DNA of 64,000 bases from Pseudanabaena sp. M085S1SP2A07QC (GCA_020404895.1 JADBWK010000050.1:1-64000), one strand, 5' to 3'. Positions 24,362-34,463 are shown, counted from the first letter of the stretch. A program made the numbers and translations. The notes: generated from the sequence alone by a model not told the origin.

Positions 24362-24376
24362 CGGTGCGCCGCACCG
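24362..24376. repeat. Small CGGTGC-GCC-GCACCG hairpin
   Basis: 6-bp GC-rich stem with a 3-nt GCC loop in the region between the coiled-coil gene and the kinase gene. Another irregular stem covers 24393-24432. Confidence 0.5.
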
Positions 24377-24495
24377 ATAAGTATCTCATTCTCAAAACTA
24401 TACCGCTCGCGCAGCGGGCGATGCAGTTTTGGGATTGGGTTTTTTAATTATGCTAAGGTACTTATAAATGAATTTTACCGTGATTGTTGCGATTG

Positions 24496-24552
24496 CCCAT
24501 GTGCCTATAAAAAATACGTGGCAAAGCAACGTATTTTTTATAGGCACATGGG
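24496..24552. terminator. 27-bp hairpin that contains the kinase stop codon
   Basis: Arms 24496-24522 and 24526-24552, one mismatch, AAA loop closed by GC. The last five kinase codons (KPMCL and stop) lie in one arm, so the stop codon is base-paired within the terminator stem. Confidence 0.8.
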
Positions 24553-26205
24553 TTTAGTGCGATTTGCGGCGACCCAACCTGCGATCGGTGCAGAAATTTG
24601 CAGCCAGCCTTGCTTTTCGCTCTGTACAGTAATTTGTGTGCCATTGTCCAGCTTACCAACGATCGCAAAATCTACCCCCGCATCTTCACGTACATTAATA
24701 GGCGGGTTGGGATCAGAAATTAAACGTTTAGTGTAGTCACATAGAGATTTGGAAATATTGCTAGGATTGGATTGCAGCGTATTAGAGTTTCGATCAAAAC
24801 GATCTTGAAAATCACGAAGGTATTGCACATTTTTTATTTCCGTTGTGGTTAGTAGATCCTCTGGAAATTTATCAGGCTCATAGATGGGTTTATACCAAGG
24901 TTGCATATTGAAATATGACTGCAATTCAGGATCTTTGAAACGGCGACCATAACGAGCAAAAACTTCATTCCGCATGATATCTAACTCAAAAGCACTCTTA
25001 TTCGCTAAATCTTGATCGCCGATCGCGCGTTCTGAGAGAAAGAGATATTTGGGGCTAGGTAAACCAGCACTAATACTTATTTCATTCTTGTTTAGTTCAT
25101 TTTTGATTGTGGGCGATGGACGGAGCCAAAACCACATGACAATACCCATGACTGCGATCGCTGACACGATCCCCACCGCGATCATCATCAAGGGATTTTT
25201 ATAACTGAGTCGCCTATGATCCATTGCCGATACTTTTGAGGAAACCGCTGTGGCAACATCATCATTTGGAGTAAAAGCTGTAACTAACCCTTGAAAATTA
25301 GCCTGCACCGTCCTAGACAAAATTGTGGGTGCGATCGGCGGCACTAATTTCCGTAAATCTGTCAATACAACTTCGGCAGACTGATAGCGATCGCGAAAGT
25401 CATACTTAACTAACTTATCGATGATTGTTGCTAATTCATCGCTGACATTGGCACGATATTTCAATGCTGCATGGTTAGGAGAAGTTCGCCAAGCCAATTC
25501 ACCCGTTTCTAGATTTTCAGACAATAAGTTTGGGGCAACTCCTGTCAATCCTTGAACTGCGATCGCCCCAACAGCGTAAAGATCACTACAGGGTCTAGGC
25601 TTGCCGATCGCTTGCTCATTGGGCATATAACCATCAGTACCAATCGCGACCGTAGAGCCAATAGCAGAAACAACGGCAGTTCCCACTTGCTTCACAGCCC
25701 CAAAATCGATCAGTACTAATTTGCCATCAGTACGCCGCCTCATCAAGTTAGCAGGTTTAATATCCCGATGGATTGCCCCCTGTTGATGCACAAAAACGAG
25801 GGTTTCTAGTACATCAATCAAAAAAGCGATCGCCTGAGCTTCATTCATCCGTCCCACTGGATAGCCATCAGCAGATCGCTCGATAGAGATGATTTCGTTA
25901 GTAAGCTCGTAGCCATCAATTAGCTCTTGTACCAAATAAAACTGACGATCTTCTTCAAAATGCGCTAACAAACGGGGAATGCAATCGTGGCTACCAAGCT
26001 TATGTAAAACCCTTGCCTCAGTCTCAAATAAACGACTAGCAATTTCCAATACAAAAGTATCGCTAGATGTAGGTTGTAGTCGTTTGACCACACATTTCTG
26101 ATGGTCTGGCAACTGCAAATCTTCAGCCAAAAAAGTCTCTCCAAAGCCCCCATTGCCAAGAGCTTGGATGATTTGATATCTCCCACTAATCACTTTGCCG
26201 ATCAT
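24538..26205 (-). CDS. Membrane serine/threonine protein kinase with YARHG and SH3 domains
   Basis: About 555 residues from MIGKVISGRYQIIQ at 26205. An upstream ATG at 26244 would run through a terminator hairpin and is rejected. The Hanks-type kinase domain has the LGNGGFGETFLAEDL loop, VVKRL lysine, HRDIKPANLMRR catalytic loop and LIDFGAVKQ. A transmembrane segment follows (MMIAVGIVSAIAVMGIVMWF). Outside it lie a YARHG domain (MRNEVFARYGRRFKDPELQS) and a C-terminal bacterial SH3 domain (INVREDAGVDF.. WLQISAPIAGWV). The external domains probably sense the cell wall. The gene is downstream of the GAF/Hpt-like gene on the same strand. Confidence 0.9.
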   Translation of the reverse strand: MIGKVISGRYQIIQALGNGGFGETFLAEDLQLPDHQKCVVKRLQPTSSDTFVLEIASRLFETEARVLHKLGSHDCIPRLLAHFEEDRQFYLVQELIDGYELTNEIISIERSADGYPVGRMNEAQAIAFLIDVLETLVFVHQQGAIHRDIKPANLMRRRTDGKLVLIDFGAVKQVGTAVVSAIGSTVAIGTDGYMPNEQAIGKPRPCSDLYAVGAIAVQGLTGVAPNLLSENLETGELAWRTSPNHAALKYRANVSDELATIIDKLVKYDFRDRYQSAEVVLTDLRKLVPPIAPTILSRTVQANFQGLVTAFTPNDDVATAVSSKVSAMDHRRLSYKNPLMMIAVGIVSAIAVMGIVMWFWLRPSPTIKNELNKNEISISAGLPSPKYLFLSERAIGDQDLANKSAFELDIMRNEVFARYGRRFKDPELQSYFNMQPWYKPIYEPDKFPEDLLTTTEIKNVQYLRDFQDRFDRNSNTLQSNPSNISKSLCDYTKRLISDPNPPINVREDAGVDFAIVGKLDNGTQITVQSEKQGWLQISAPIAGWVAANRTKPMCL

Positions 26206-26223
26206 GTGCAGGTAAACCAATTT

Positions 26224-26254
26224 AAGTAGAGGAGTGCGACGCACTCCTCTACTT
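26224..26254. terminator. 14-bp hairpin between GAF/Hpt-like and kinase genes
   Basis: Perfect arms 26224-26237 and 26241-26254, GAC triloop closed by GC. It begins at the stop codon of the GAF/Hpt-like gene and lies 19 bases before the kinase start. Confidence 0.7.
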
Positions 26255-28263
26255 TATAACGCATAGCGCGATCGCGCTATGCGTAATGCATCAGTTGCTC
26301 TCTGCGCCTCGATCGCTACTTGTGATAAGCAAGCATAAATTAACACAACATAATTTGCCCTTATAGCCAATTCAAGTTGACGACATTGATATGAAAGTGT
26401 CAACGCACCTATATAGTCGCTGCTTGAGCGTAATGTATTTAAGGCCTGTAATAGTCTTGCCCGATCATCAACAGCCAAAGCCCTGTCGATTGATTGAACT
26501 AGCAGAGGTGTCTCTTCTAAGTACGAGTCAATCACATTTAACAAAAACTCAGTTGCTTTAAGATCATTACCCGCGATCTCCAAAATCGTTTCCATGAACT
26601 GTGGTTCGATTGCAGGCTCTTCATCTTCTTCATTATTATGCGAAAAATATATAGTTGTATCGACACCAGTCTGAGACTCATCCATCGACTCAACTACAGA
26701 CTCCTTGGTTTCAGATTCTAAGACTTCTTGTTGAATAATTTCTGGTGCGGGTATTGCTGGTTCCTGAAATTGGATTTCAGACAAGAAATCTATCTTGCTA
26801 GTCTCTGGTTCCAACTCTTCATCTGCACAAGACTCGGATTCTTCTATCTCAGCTAATTCTGGAGTGGCTAATTCTGGAGTGGCTATCTCTTGCTCAGATT
26901 CTTGTGATTCTACATCTTCATCCTCAGATGATTCTGATTCGATTTTTCCAGATATAGAACTTTCAGATTCAGACAATTCTAATATAATAGTCTCTGGAAG
27001 AATCACCTCAGTCTCAGATCCAGAATTCTCTAATGATTTATCTTGGTCTGATTTATCTTGGTCTGATTCGTCTGGTGCAGAAGCAATGTCTGAAATTACC
27101 TTAAGATTATCAGGCATAATTACATAGGAGATGTCCTCTCTCGTGAAACTTATCGCAGGCTCATCTAATAGCTCTGTCTCATCAGACTCCATTCCTTCAT
27201 CTGTATCTGAGATGGGAGGTATAGAATCTGGGACTAAAAAGAGAGGAGGCAATCCATTCCGCGAAATCAAGTCATCTCTATAGTTGGTAGTTTCTTTGGC
27301 GTTACTAACTATTGTTTCTAATTCACTCTCTTCTACATCTGTATCTTCATCAAGCGAAATGACCTCTATCTCTAAATCATCAGATTCCAAATCTTTCTTT
27401 AAGACATTATTTTTCTTCTCTCCAAACACATTTTGATTGATTGGATTGATGGTTTGAGCATCAATGGTTTGATCATCAGTCGAATTAGGAGATTTTTCAG
27501 CCAGCTCCGCAACTGTTTGTTGTAAATTATCTAATTCAATCTGTAAAGTCTGTAAATCATTAGTAAGCTCTTGAGATTGCTGGCGCAAATTAGTTAAGGA
27601 AATGGCAATACCAATCTGTGCAGCAATCAATGATAGAGAAATGCGATCGCTTTCTGACCAACTGTGATACACACTCCCATGAAAAGCAACTAGAGTACCC
27701 CAAACATCTTGTCCTGCATAGATCTTATTTGCAGCATAGGATGAAATGCCGATTTGTTCGAGCAGCGTCACAATATGGGACGACAGGCTAGAAGTCCGAA
27801 TACTGTCGATGGTTTGAGCTGATTGTTCGGGATCAGTTGACTCGATCATGTGCCGAGCTAGTGAAAGCTGTCTTTCGGGCATATCGGCAAGAGATGTCAA
27901 CCCTGAAGCGATCGCATCAGTGGTAAACTCCCCCCGCCCATCAGGATAACAGCGAAAAATTGCAACGCGATCCACTTGGAGTAATTTCTGTGCTACTTGC
28001 ACAGCTATTTGTAAAACTAGCTCTAAAGATGGCGATCGCTGAATAGCATCAGCAAGTTGGGCAATTGCTTTTTCCCTAGCAATAATGTTGCTAAAAATAT
28101 CCGTTTTTGAGTCTGATGACTGGGCGGCGATCAGTTTTTCATAACGCTCTTCCCATCTCATTTGGTGGACGCGCTCCTGCTGCACCAAAATAGCTTTGAG
28201 GTGTTCATAGGCAGCGCGATCGCGGCATAGATGGCGGACTTGATCTAAGAGGGTAGAATCCAT
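26254..28263 (-). CDS. GAF-domain protein with acidic linker and degenerate Hpt domain
   Basis: 669 residues. Residues about 70-215 form a GAF domain (LVLQIAVQVAQKLLQVDRVA, FHGSVYHSWSESDRISLSLI). A coiled coil spans 215-255. A very acidic Ser/Glu/Asp-rich linker runs from about 260 to 560 and includes short tandem repeats (ESDQDKSDQDKS, ATPELATPELA). The end (565-655) has the fold pattern of a histidine phosphotransfer domain, but at the phosphoacceptor position LNTLRSSSDYIGA has Asn609 in place of His. It is therefore unlikely to carry phosphate. It is encoded just upstream of the Ser/Thr kinase, which suggests a shared signalling role. A palindrome at 26259-26284 encodes its last residues. 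Confidence 0.8.
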   Translation of the reverse strand: MDSTLLDQVRHLCRDRAAYEHLKAILVQQERVHQMRWEERYEKLIAAQSSDSKTDIFSNIIAREKAIAQLADAIQRSPSLELVLQIAVQVAQKLLQVDRVAIFRCYPDGRGEFTTDAIASGLTSLADMPERQLSLARHMIESTDPEQSAQTIDSIRTSSLSSHIVTLLEQIGISSYAANKIYAGQDVWGTLVAFHGSVYHSWSESDRISLSLIAAQIGIAISLTNLRQQSQELTNDLQTLQIELDNLQQTVAELAEKSPNSTDDQTIDAQTINPINQNVFGEKKNNVLKKDLESDDLEIEVISLDEDTDVEESELETIVSNAKETTNYRDDLISRNGLPPLFLVPDSIPPISDTDEGMESDETELLDEPAISFTREDISYVIMPDNLKVISDIASAPDESDQDKSDQDKSLENSGSETEVILPETIILELSESESSISGKIESESSEDEDVESQESEQEIATPELATPELAEIEESESCADEELEPETSKIDFLSEIQFQEPAIPAPEIIQQEVLESETKESVVESMDESQTGVDTTIYFSHNNEEDEEPAIEPQFMETILEIAGNDLKATEFLLNVIDSYLEETPLLVQSIDRALAVDDRARLLQALNTLRSSSDYIGALTLSYQCRQLELAIRANYVVLIYACLSQVAIEAQRATDALRIARSRYAL

Positions 28264-28397
28264 GGGTAAGAACGACTATCCCCGAATATTTTCTAGTTTT
28301 GCTTAGACAGGGAGTTACTCTATCTAGACTATGGATTTTAGTGGACTTGTTTTGCCGATCGCATGAGACACAAAGCGTAACTTTGAGCGCAACTTTT

Positions 28398-28442
28398 GTT
28401 TTACAATGAGGGCTCGTTTCGCGAACCCTCATTGTAAAAACA
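28398..28442. repeat. Hairpin with ACAATGAGGG arms in the divergent region
   Basis: About 18-bp imperfect stem around 28398-28442 with a TTT tip. It is part of the 277-bp region between the GAF/Hpt-like gene and the plus-strand gene at 28541. Confidence 0.55.
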
Positions 28443-28461
28443 AGTTAAGATCGTTATCAAA

Positions 28462-28516
28462 CTATAAATAATTTGGAAAAGCCTAGTAAAACAAGACTTT
28501 TCCAAATTATTTATAG
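28462..28516. repeat. 20-bp perfect hairpin 24 bases upstream of the 216-residue gene
   Basis: Arms 28462-28481 and 28497-28516, loop 15 nt, AT-rich. In the 5' leader of the next gene it could affect translation, or it may belong to an upstream transcript. Confidence 0.6.
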
Positions 28517-28540
28517 ATAAACTAAATTAAGTTAAAAAAT

Positions 28541-29191
28541 ATGGCCCGCTATACCCTTGCACAGAGTCCCGAAGTTGTCTTAACCGTTGCTGGCAAAGAT
28601 TCGCCAAAAGCACGGGAAAAGGCGATGGCAGAGCTAATGGAACTAATGGACTCAGGCAAACTCGATACTGATCTTGCCGATGGCTTTAGTCCCGATCAAT
28701 TTATAGAAGTGAGAGAACTTTCCATGTCTGAAGATCGCGAAGATCCCATTACACAAGCCGTGCAAGTTTTAAACAACCTCGCAACGTTAAAAATCAAAGT
28801 CCAAGAGTTGCGCTCTGATGCGATGCAGGTGCGATCGCAAATCGATATTTTGTTTAGTGATGAACTTGTATCTGAGGAGCAAATTAACAGTATTAAGGAA
28901 GGTTTTAAAACTCTTAAAAGTTTTGCCCAGCTTAATATGAAATTTCTCGATGCGCGATCACAAGCTGAAAATGCTCGTCAAGTCCTTGATGAAGCTCTGA
29001 AGTCACCCAATTCAGAGGTTAAACCTCCTGTAGAAAGTGTAATTAGTACTGAGGTAGAGACTGTTGAAGTTACTAATGTTGCTGCTGAACCTGTTGAAGC
29101 TGTAACTAATACTGATGGAGAGGAAACTGTAACCACAATTGAGGATGCGATCATTGAAGTTCCTGTGAGCAAATCTACCAAAAAGAAATAA
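28541..29191 (+). CDS. Conserved cyanobacterial protein of unknown function
   Basis: 216 residues, soluble. The N-terminus MARYTLAQSPEVVLTVAGKD and PKAREKAMAELMELMDSGKL is conserved in cyanobacteria as I recall. A helical middle part (QAVQVLNNLATLKIKVQELR.. FKTLKSFAQLNMKFLDARSQ) has coiled-coil character. The last 60 residues are acidic and low-complexity, ending in KSTKKK. No catalytic motif is visible. A perfect terminator follows, so it is probably monocistronic. Confidence 0.78.
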   Translation: MARYTLAQSPEVVLTVAGKDSPKAREKAMAELMELMDSGKLDTDLADGFSPDQFIEVRELSMSEDREDPITQAVQVLNNLATLKIKVQELRSDAMQVRSQIDILFSDELVSEEQINSIKEGFKTLKSFAQLNMKFLDARSQAENARQVLDEALKSPNSEVKPPVESVISTEVETVEVTNVAAEPVEAVTNTDGEETVTTIEDAIIEVPVSKSTKKK

Positions 29192-29192
29192 C

Positions 29193-29225
29193 ACAAAAAG
29201 GCAACGCGGAGCGTTGCCTTTTTGT
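29193..29225 (+). terminator. Perfect 15-bp terminator, GGA triloop
   Basis: Arms 29193-29207 and 29211-29225, tip CGC-GGA-GCG, flanked by A5 and T5, 1 base past the stop of the 216-residue gene. Confidence 0.85.
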
Positions 29226-29351
29226 TGAGGCTGTCAAGGAAACTGTGTAAAGGCTAGAAACTAGATGTGGAGGCGATCTTCCAAGAAAGGGATAATGTTC
29301 ACCCAAATGACTACGCCAAGACTTGGAGATTGACGAATGAACTTAAGTTGA

Positions 29352-32300
29352 TTAAAAGCGATTTTCGTATTCGATCGAGATACCTGTGTTGCTATTTGTG
29401 CCGTAATTACCGCGCAATAAAATATTTGGATCAACACGATAGCGAACTGAGAAATTGGTTGGTTGCGTAGAATCATTAATAATTCGTTGTAGAGCGATTG
29501 AGAAGCTGTTACTCACATCGATCGCAGCTTCAGCTGACAGCCCCAAAGTGCCTGTGCCACTACCTTGAGTCTTCGTAGTCACAGGGCTAAGATTAAATTC
29601 CGCTATATTAAGAGCATCGCCAATCGAATCTTGGAGGAAGGTTAGAACTGTGCTACCCGCAAAACTTGCCAGTGCTGAAGAAGGGTCAGAGCCACCTTGT
29701 TGTTGGAGAATACCTCCACCAATCAGTGCAATGATTTCGGCTTGACTGCGAGGTGGACTGCTGGAAAGACGAATATCTGGTACAAGCGCTGTGCCTGTTA
29801 CACTGGCTTGGACTCGTAAAGTACGCTGTGCTCCCAGATTGCTCACAGGGACTTCATTTGGACGGAACAGATCGTTAGGGCGGTTAGAGCTGATCGGTAC
29901 ACGAGTAATCTCTGCTACGGCTCCAGTAACGCGAACATTTAGAGATGGATTGAGTCCTTGGGAAGGTTTAAATTCTGCAAAGTTTTCGTAGGCTCGATCA
30001 AGACGGAATCTTGTCGAAATTGCATTAAACTGTCCACGAGATATATTAATACGACCTTCTGGCTGTGGATTTGATAGGGTTCCATTTACGATCAATGTTC
30101 CTTCACTTAAGAAGTTGAATAATGGGAAGCGCGTTACCTGCATATTTTGCAATTTAACGGCAAGGCGATCAAAAGCAACCTCTACTGAGTTAGTAGTATC
30201 ATTCGCTAGTTGGGTATTATTAGCCGCTTCATCACCGATCACAAATCGACCATCGCCCAAGGCAACTTCACCTGTGAGCACTGGCGCTAATAGAGAACCC
30301 CGCACGATCACACGAGTATTAAAATTATCAGAACTAATATCTCGAATATTCAGCTTAAGCTTATCCGCATTGATCGCAAGGGCTTGTTGATATTCTGGAC
30401 TATCAACTGCTAAAAGATTCCCATTACTAATGGGAAGAATACCAGTGAGAGCAAGTTTGCCTTCGCTAAAGTTGCTAGTGATATTACTGATCAAGCGATC
30501 GCGAGTAAAGTCAACCGTACCTTGAACCTGCGTAAAATCTCCTGGCAAGCCTGCAACCTTGACCTTGGCGTTATCAATCACCATCTTGCCAGCGATTTTA
30601 GGGTCTCTAAAGGTTCCATTTGCTCTGATGTTAATACTGCCCTTGCCATCCACCCAGCGCACAGGTTGATTAAAAATATTGATGAAATTAATCCCTTCAT
30701 CTTTAACATCGAGCTTAACGTCAAAGATGCCAAAAATACCAAAATTACCCGAAGCTACTACTGAATCTTTGCCTGCGGTTTTCATATTGGCATTGAAATT
30801 GATATTTAACTTGTCATAGTTAAACTTTATGGCAATGAAATCGAGTGCTTGACGATTAACAGAACCATCAGTCAAACTCAAATTCCCAACCACTTTAGTG
30901 TCAAGAATTGTAGTCCCAGTAATCGATAGATCGCCGTTGACTTTACCTGTCAAACCAAAGGGAATTGCACTAAAAAATGGTAATGGACGAAGCGACTCGA
31001 TCGGGAAATCCTTGAGTTCAATTTTGCCGCTTTGTTCGCGAATACCCAGCAATGGGTTGGAGGATGGAATAAGTCTAATACTAGCGTTAGTAACCCGTCC
31101 ATAGCTTTTGTCAGACTGAAAATTTGCCTTAGCAAGCGCAAATACACCATTAAAATATTTACCTTCTAGTTGGATATCGTCAACAGCAAATTTCCCATAT
31201 TCAAATTTTTTGCCAACTAGATCAAAACCTAAGCGAATACCACTAGTTTTATTCAGTCCAAAGGTGATTTTTCCTTTGATGTCACCACGAAAATCTGTGA
31301 GTGGTGGCAGATTGAAATTGCGAGCCGAGGTAACCGTTTCTTGCTGTTCTTGTCGCAGTTCAATTTGGGTGAGATATTGTAATTGTTTATATAAAGGTTC
31401 TCCTAGTAATTTAATTGCTTCTAATGGTTGCAATGCAGAAGCTCTATTTTTAGTAAAGGTAATTCCTTGAGTAACATCAGCGATATTCGCCCATTGGAGG
31501 GTGGCAAATACGTCCTGTATTCGACCTTGGGCTATTTCGACAGCACCTGCAATTGGGTCATCAATGAAGGGATTGTAGGTTAGACGGAACTTGTACTCAT
31601 TGCTAAGTTCTCCCTGACGGACGATTAAACTACCGTCTTTGATATCAAAAACTCCGTTGGCGTAAGAAACTTTGGCGATCGCACGTTCCGCAACCACTCT
31701 GCCAAACCGAGGTCGCTCAACTGTAATATCACCAATCGCAGTGGGATTATTTGTAAAATCAACGATGAGATTACTGGACAGCTTGCCACTCACATCGTTT
31801 TGCCCAGCCAGAGAAGCCGCCAGAGCAAGAGGAATGTTTTTAACAGCAACTTGTAAACGTCGAGGGTTATTCTCAAAACGCCTACCTGTCGCTGTAGATT
31901 CTCCCAAATTCACCGTGAAATCGATGGGGAGGAATGCATTATCTAACCGAGCAGCAAAGCGATCGCGCTTTCCGCGCAAATCAACATTTAAGCCTTGATT
32001 GCCATCAAAATTGAGCTTCCCTTCCAAACGTGGATCAAATGCTAACTTATCAACTCTTAGTCCCGCTAGAAGTAGATCGCCTGTTGCTTGAATAACGCTG
32101 CCAATCCCATTCAAAGCTCCGTTAAAAGTGAGCTTATCAAGTTCTATTTGATTAACCTTTAAGCTGGCTACGCGCAGGTTCCCCACTAGTCTTGGAGCTG
32201 CCAAATCACCATTAATTGAGCCATCAAAATCTAGTTCACCGCGTGATGGAGGCACAATTCCTTGCTTAGCGAAGCTAGAACCTAAAGAAGCTAGATCGAC

Positions 32301-34463
32301 ATTATCCAGTTGTAATGCTCCCGCGATTTTGAGCTTGTCGATCGCCCCTGATAGGTTGCCCCGAAAATTGAAAATCCCTGAGGCTTGAGCGGGTATTGCA
32401 CTAGAGAGAGTTGCCAAGCGATTAATATTGACATTGCGCGAAATGAGATCGAGATTAAGTCCTGCGATACCTGTAGGAAATTCATTGAGTGAATTATTAG
32501 GGAATGCGAGATCTACCTTGCCATTGGCGGTTAAATAATTACCAACTTGTAGTGAAGGAATCAGCAGATTTTTGCCATCCCATACCAAATTTGCAGCGAT
32601 CGCATCGGGGATTTCTGTTAGCCCTTGCGGCAAATTCACAGTGCCATCACCAGTAATATCTGCTAACGAAAAACCACCGCGATCGCTTCGTAGATTGATG
32701 AATCCTTCGAGAAAACCTTTTTGATTTAGGAGAAAAGCCGATAACGGAATGCCATTGCTATTTAGCTGTGATTTCCATGCACCGCTAGTGATGTTGTAAC
32801 TACCTGCTATTCCAATCTCGCCAATGGGAAACCGCACCCACGTATTCCGAATCGTCGCTAATCCATCCGCTAAAAAGACTTCTCCCCTAGCAGGATAGGT
32901 CGCATTAGGAGCATCAATTTGAGCCAGAATTTGGGGATTTGCTAGAGCGCCTGTAATTTGCAAAGAACTAGTAATTTGACCAACGGTGATCGGTAATTTT
33001 GCCCCATAGAGCTTTGTGAAATCTTCGGCAACGCCAACGAGGCTTGAGGTAAATAGGACTTCCGCAGGTTGATCTTTTTGGGGTAAGCGAATTCGCCCTT
33101 CGCCTGTGAGCGTTGCACCTGCGGAGGCGGCTTGAACTTTTTTGATTTGGAGCGTATTTAAATTCTTGAGTTCAATGGTTGCTAAAAAGCGATCGACTGT
33201 TACCCGATCAAAGCTCACGGATTTGGGCGTAGTAATGTTTAGCGTCAGGGCGGGCTTTTTAGCTGTTCCCGTAAGTTTACCAGCGAGCTTCACCTCTCCA
33301 GCGATCGCTACAGGCGTTTTGATATTAAAGCTTTCCAGTCCTTTTGCTAGATCTAGTACGGTACTAGCAAAGTTTAAATTAAAACCCTTTTGCTGATTAA
33401 ATGTCCCATCGACAGTGGTTACCAACAAACCGTAGTTTGCAGAAAATTCTTTTAAAGTTGCATCAGTACCATCAAAGTTAAGTTGCCCTGAAATTTCAGT
33501 GATTGGTTTGGCTAATTGGGGAGATTTGATTGCGCCATCGCTAAGTTGAGCCGTAAGTGAAATAGCGGGAGATTCTTTCTCGGCTATTACAGAGATGGTT
33601 GCCTCAGCATCAAGCTTGCCTTGCTGAATTTCCACAGGCAGGTTAACCGCAAATCCTTGAATTGCTGCAACTTGTAAGTTCTGAGACTTGATATCAACAG
33701 TCCCTTGTCCTTTGGTTAAATCCCAATCAATCGCAAAGGTAACATTACCCTTATTGCCATTCTTGTCAGCATTAGCAGTCTCGATCGCCTTTTTTAACTG
33801 TTCAGGATTGGGCGGAGCAGCGATCGCGGCAAGATTTGGTAAGGTTACGCGACCTTTACCATTCATTTTCAAGCTCTGATTATTTAGATCAGCGATTTTC
33901 CAATTGCTATCAATCTGCACTTGACTAAGAGATACCAATTCTCCCTTGGCAATCGTTTGGATCGTTACCTGTGCATCACTAAAAGTAACTGTCCGTAGAT
34001 CAACAAAGCCTTCTTTTGTAGTTGGTTCTGGTGGGGTGATCTTGGGTAATTGCAGTAAACCTGTAACGTCCTGCTTTAGAAATACCTGTGGCTGCTCTGC
34101 GATCGCATCCAAACCAATTTTGCGACTGATCAAATAGCTCCAAAGATCAACCTTAACTTCGATCGCCTCAACCGCTAAAAAATTTGCCTCTTTGTCGGTT
34201 GGTGGCACAATTGACTTACCAAACCTAATGCTAGAAAAACCAACTCGTTCAACTTTGCCTAGTTGTAAAGGACGCTTGAGTGCTTTGGTAAGCTCGGTCT
34301 GTAATAGTGGCGACAGTTGCTCATTTAGAAAATAGCGTCCATACCAAAAAGCACCTAAGCTAGTTGCTGTAAAAGCGATCGCAAGTCCAACACCTACACG
34401 CCCTAGATTTTTGGCGAAAGTAGAGTTAGTCGGTCTCTGAGGCGGTAGTTGAGCCTGTCCCAC
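29352..34463 (-). CDS. tamB: TamB-like translocation/assembly module protein (DUF490)
   Basis: 1703 residues. An N-terminal membrane anchor (VGLAIAFTATSLGAFWYGRYF, about residues 22-45) is followed by AsmA-like start sequence and a very long array of beta-strand repeats expected to form a lipid-carrying groove. The DUF490 C-terminus is clear: PDIRLSSSPPRSQAEIIALI, GSTVLTFLQDSIGDAL and the final RYRVDPNILLRGNYG..ISIEYENRF. The family spans the periplasm and helps move lipids or proteins to the outer membrane, as chloroplast TIC236 does. Length suits the cyanobacterial version. It starts at MGQAQLPPQRPTN. A single transcription unit flanked by hairpins is likely. Confidence 0.92.
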   Translation of the reverse strand: MGQAQLPPQRPTNSTFAKNLGRVGVGLAIAFTATSLGAFWYGRYFLNEQLSPLLQTELTKALKRPLQLGKVERVGFSSIRFGKSIVPPTDKEANFLAVEAIEVKVDLWSYLISRKIGLDAIAEQPQVFLKQDVTGLLQLPKITPPEPTTKEGFVDLRTVTFSDAQVTIQTIAKGELVSLSQVQIDSNWKIADLNNQSLKMNGKGRVTLPNLAAIAAPPNPEQLKKAIETANADKNGNKGNVTFAIDWDLTKGQGTVDIKSQNLQVAAIQGFAVNLPVEIQQGKLDAEATISVIAEKESPAISLTAQLSDGAIKSPQLAKPITEISGQLNFDGTDATLKEFSANYGLLVTTVDGTFNQQKGFNLNFASTVLDLAKGLESFNIKTPVAIAGEVKLAGKLTGTAKKPALTLNITTPKSVSFDRVTVDRFLATIELKNLNTLQIKKVQAASAGATLTGEGRIRLPQKDQPAEVLFTSSLVGVAEDFTKLYGAKLPITVGQITSSLQITGALANPQILAQIDAPNATYPARGEVFLADGLATIRNTWVRFPIGEIGIAGSYNITSGAWKSQLNSNGIPLSAFLLNQKGFLEGFINLRSDRGGFSLADITGDGTVNLPQGLTEIPDAIAANLVWDGKNLLIPSLQVGNYLTANGKVDLAFPNNSLNEFPTGIAGLNLDLISRNVNINRLATLSSAIPAQASGIFNFRGNLSGAIDKLKIAGALQLDNVDLASLGSSFAKQGIVPPSRGELDFDGSINGDLAAPRLVGNLRVASLKVNQIELDKLTFNGALNGIGSVIQATGDLLLAGLRVDKLAFDPRLEGKLNFDGNQGLNVDLRGKRDRFAARLDNAFLPIDFTVNLGESTATGRRFENNPRRLQVAVKNIPLALAASLAGQNDVSGKLSSNLIVDFTNNPTAIGDITVERPRFGRVVAERAIAKVSYANGVFDIKDGSLIVRQGELSNEYKFRLTYNPFIDDPIAGAVEIAQGRIQDVFATLQWANIADVTQGITFTKNRASALQPLEAIKLLGEPLYKQLQYLTQIELRQEQQETVTSARNFNLPPLTDFRGDIKGKITFGLNKTSGIRLGFDLVGKKFEYGKFAVDDIQLEGKYFNGVFALAKANFQSDKSYGRVTNASIRLIPSSNPLLGIREQSGKIELKDFPIESLRPLPFFSAIPFGLTGKVNGDLSITGTTILDTKVVGNLSLTDGSVNRQALDFIAIKFNYDKLNINFNANMKTAGKDSVVASGNFGIFGIFDVKLDVKDEGINFINIFNQPVRWVDGKGSINIRANGTFRDPKIAGKMVIDNAKVKVAGLPGDFTQVQGTVDFTRDRLISNITSNFSEGKLALTGILPISNGNLLAVDSPEYQQALAINADKLKLNIRDISSDNFNTRVIVRGSLLAPVLTGEVALGDGRFVIGDEAANNTQLANDTTNSVEVAFDRLAVKLQNMQVTRFPLFNFLSEGTLIVNGTLSNPQPEGRINISRGQFNAISTRFRLDRAYENFAEFKPSQGLNPSLNVRVTGAVAEITRVPISSNRPNDLFRPNEVPVSNLGAQRTLRVQASVTGTALVPDIRLSSSPPRSQAEIIALIGGGILQQQGGSDPSSALASFAGSTVLTFLQDSIGDALNIAEFNLSPVTTKTQGSGTGTLGLSAEAAIDVSNSFSIALQRIINDSTQPTNFSVRYRVDPNILLRGNYGTNSNTGISIEYENRF

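Noticed and set aside
26206-26244. Upstream ATG for the Ser/Thr kinase
   Set aside because: The extra 13 codons (MRRTPLLKL...) read through the terminator hairpin at 26224-26254; MIGKVISGRY is the normal family start.
28978-29196. Antisense frames under the 216-residue gene
   Set aside because: Ser/Thr/Val-rich shadows of the acidic low-complexity tail of the true gene.
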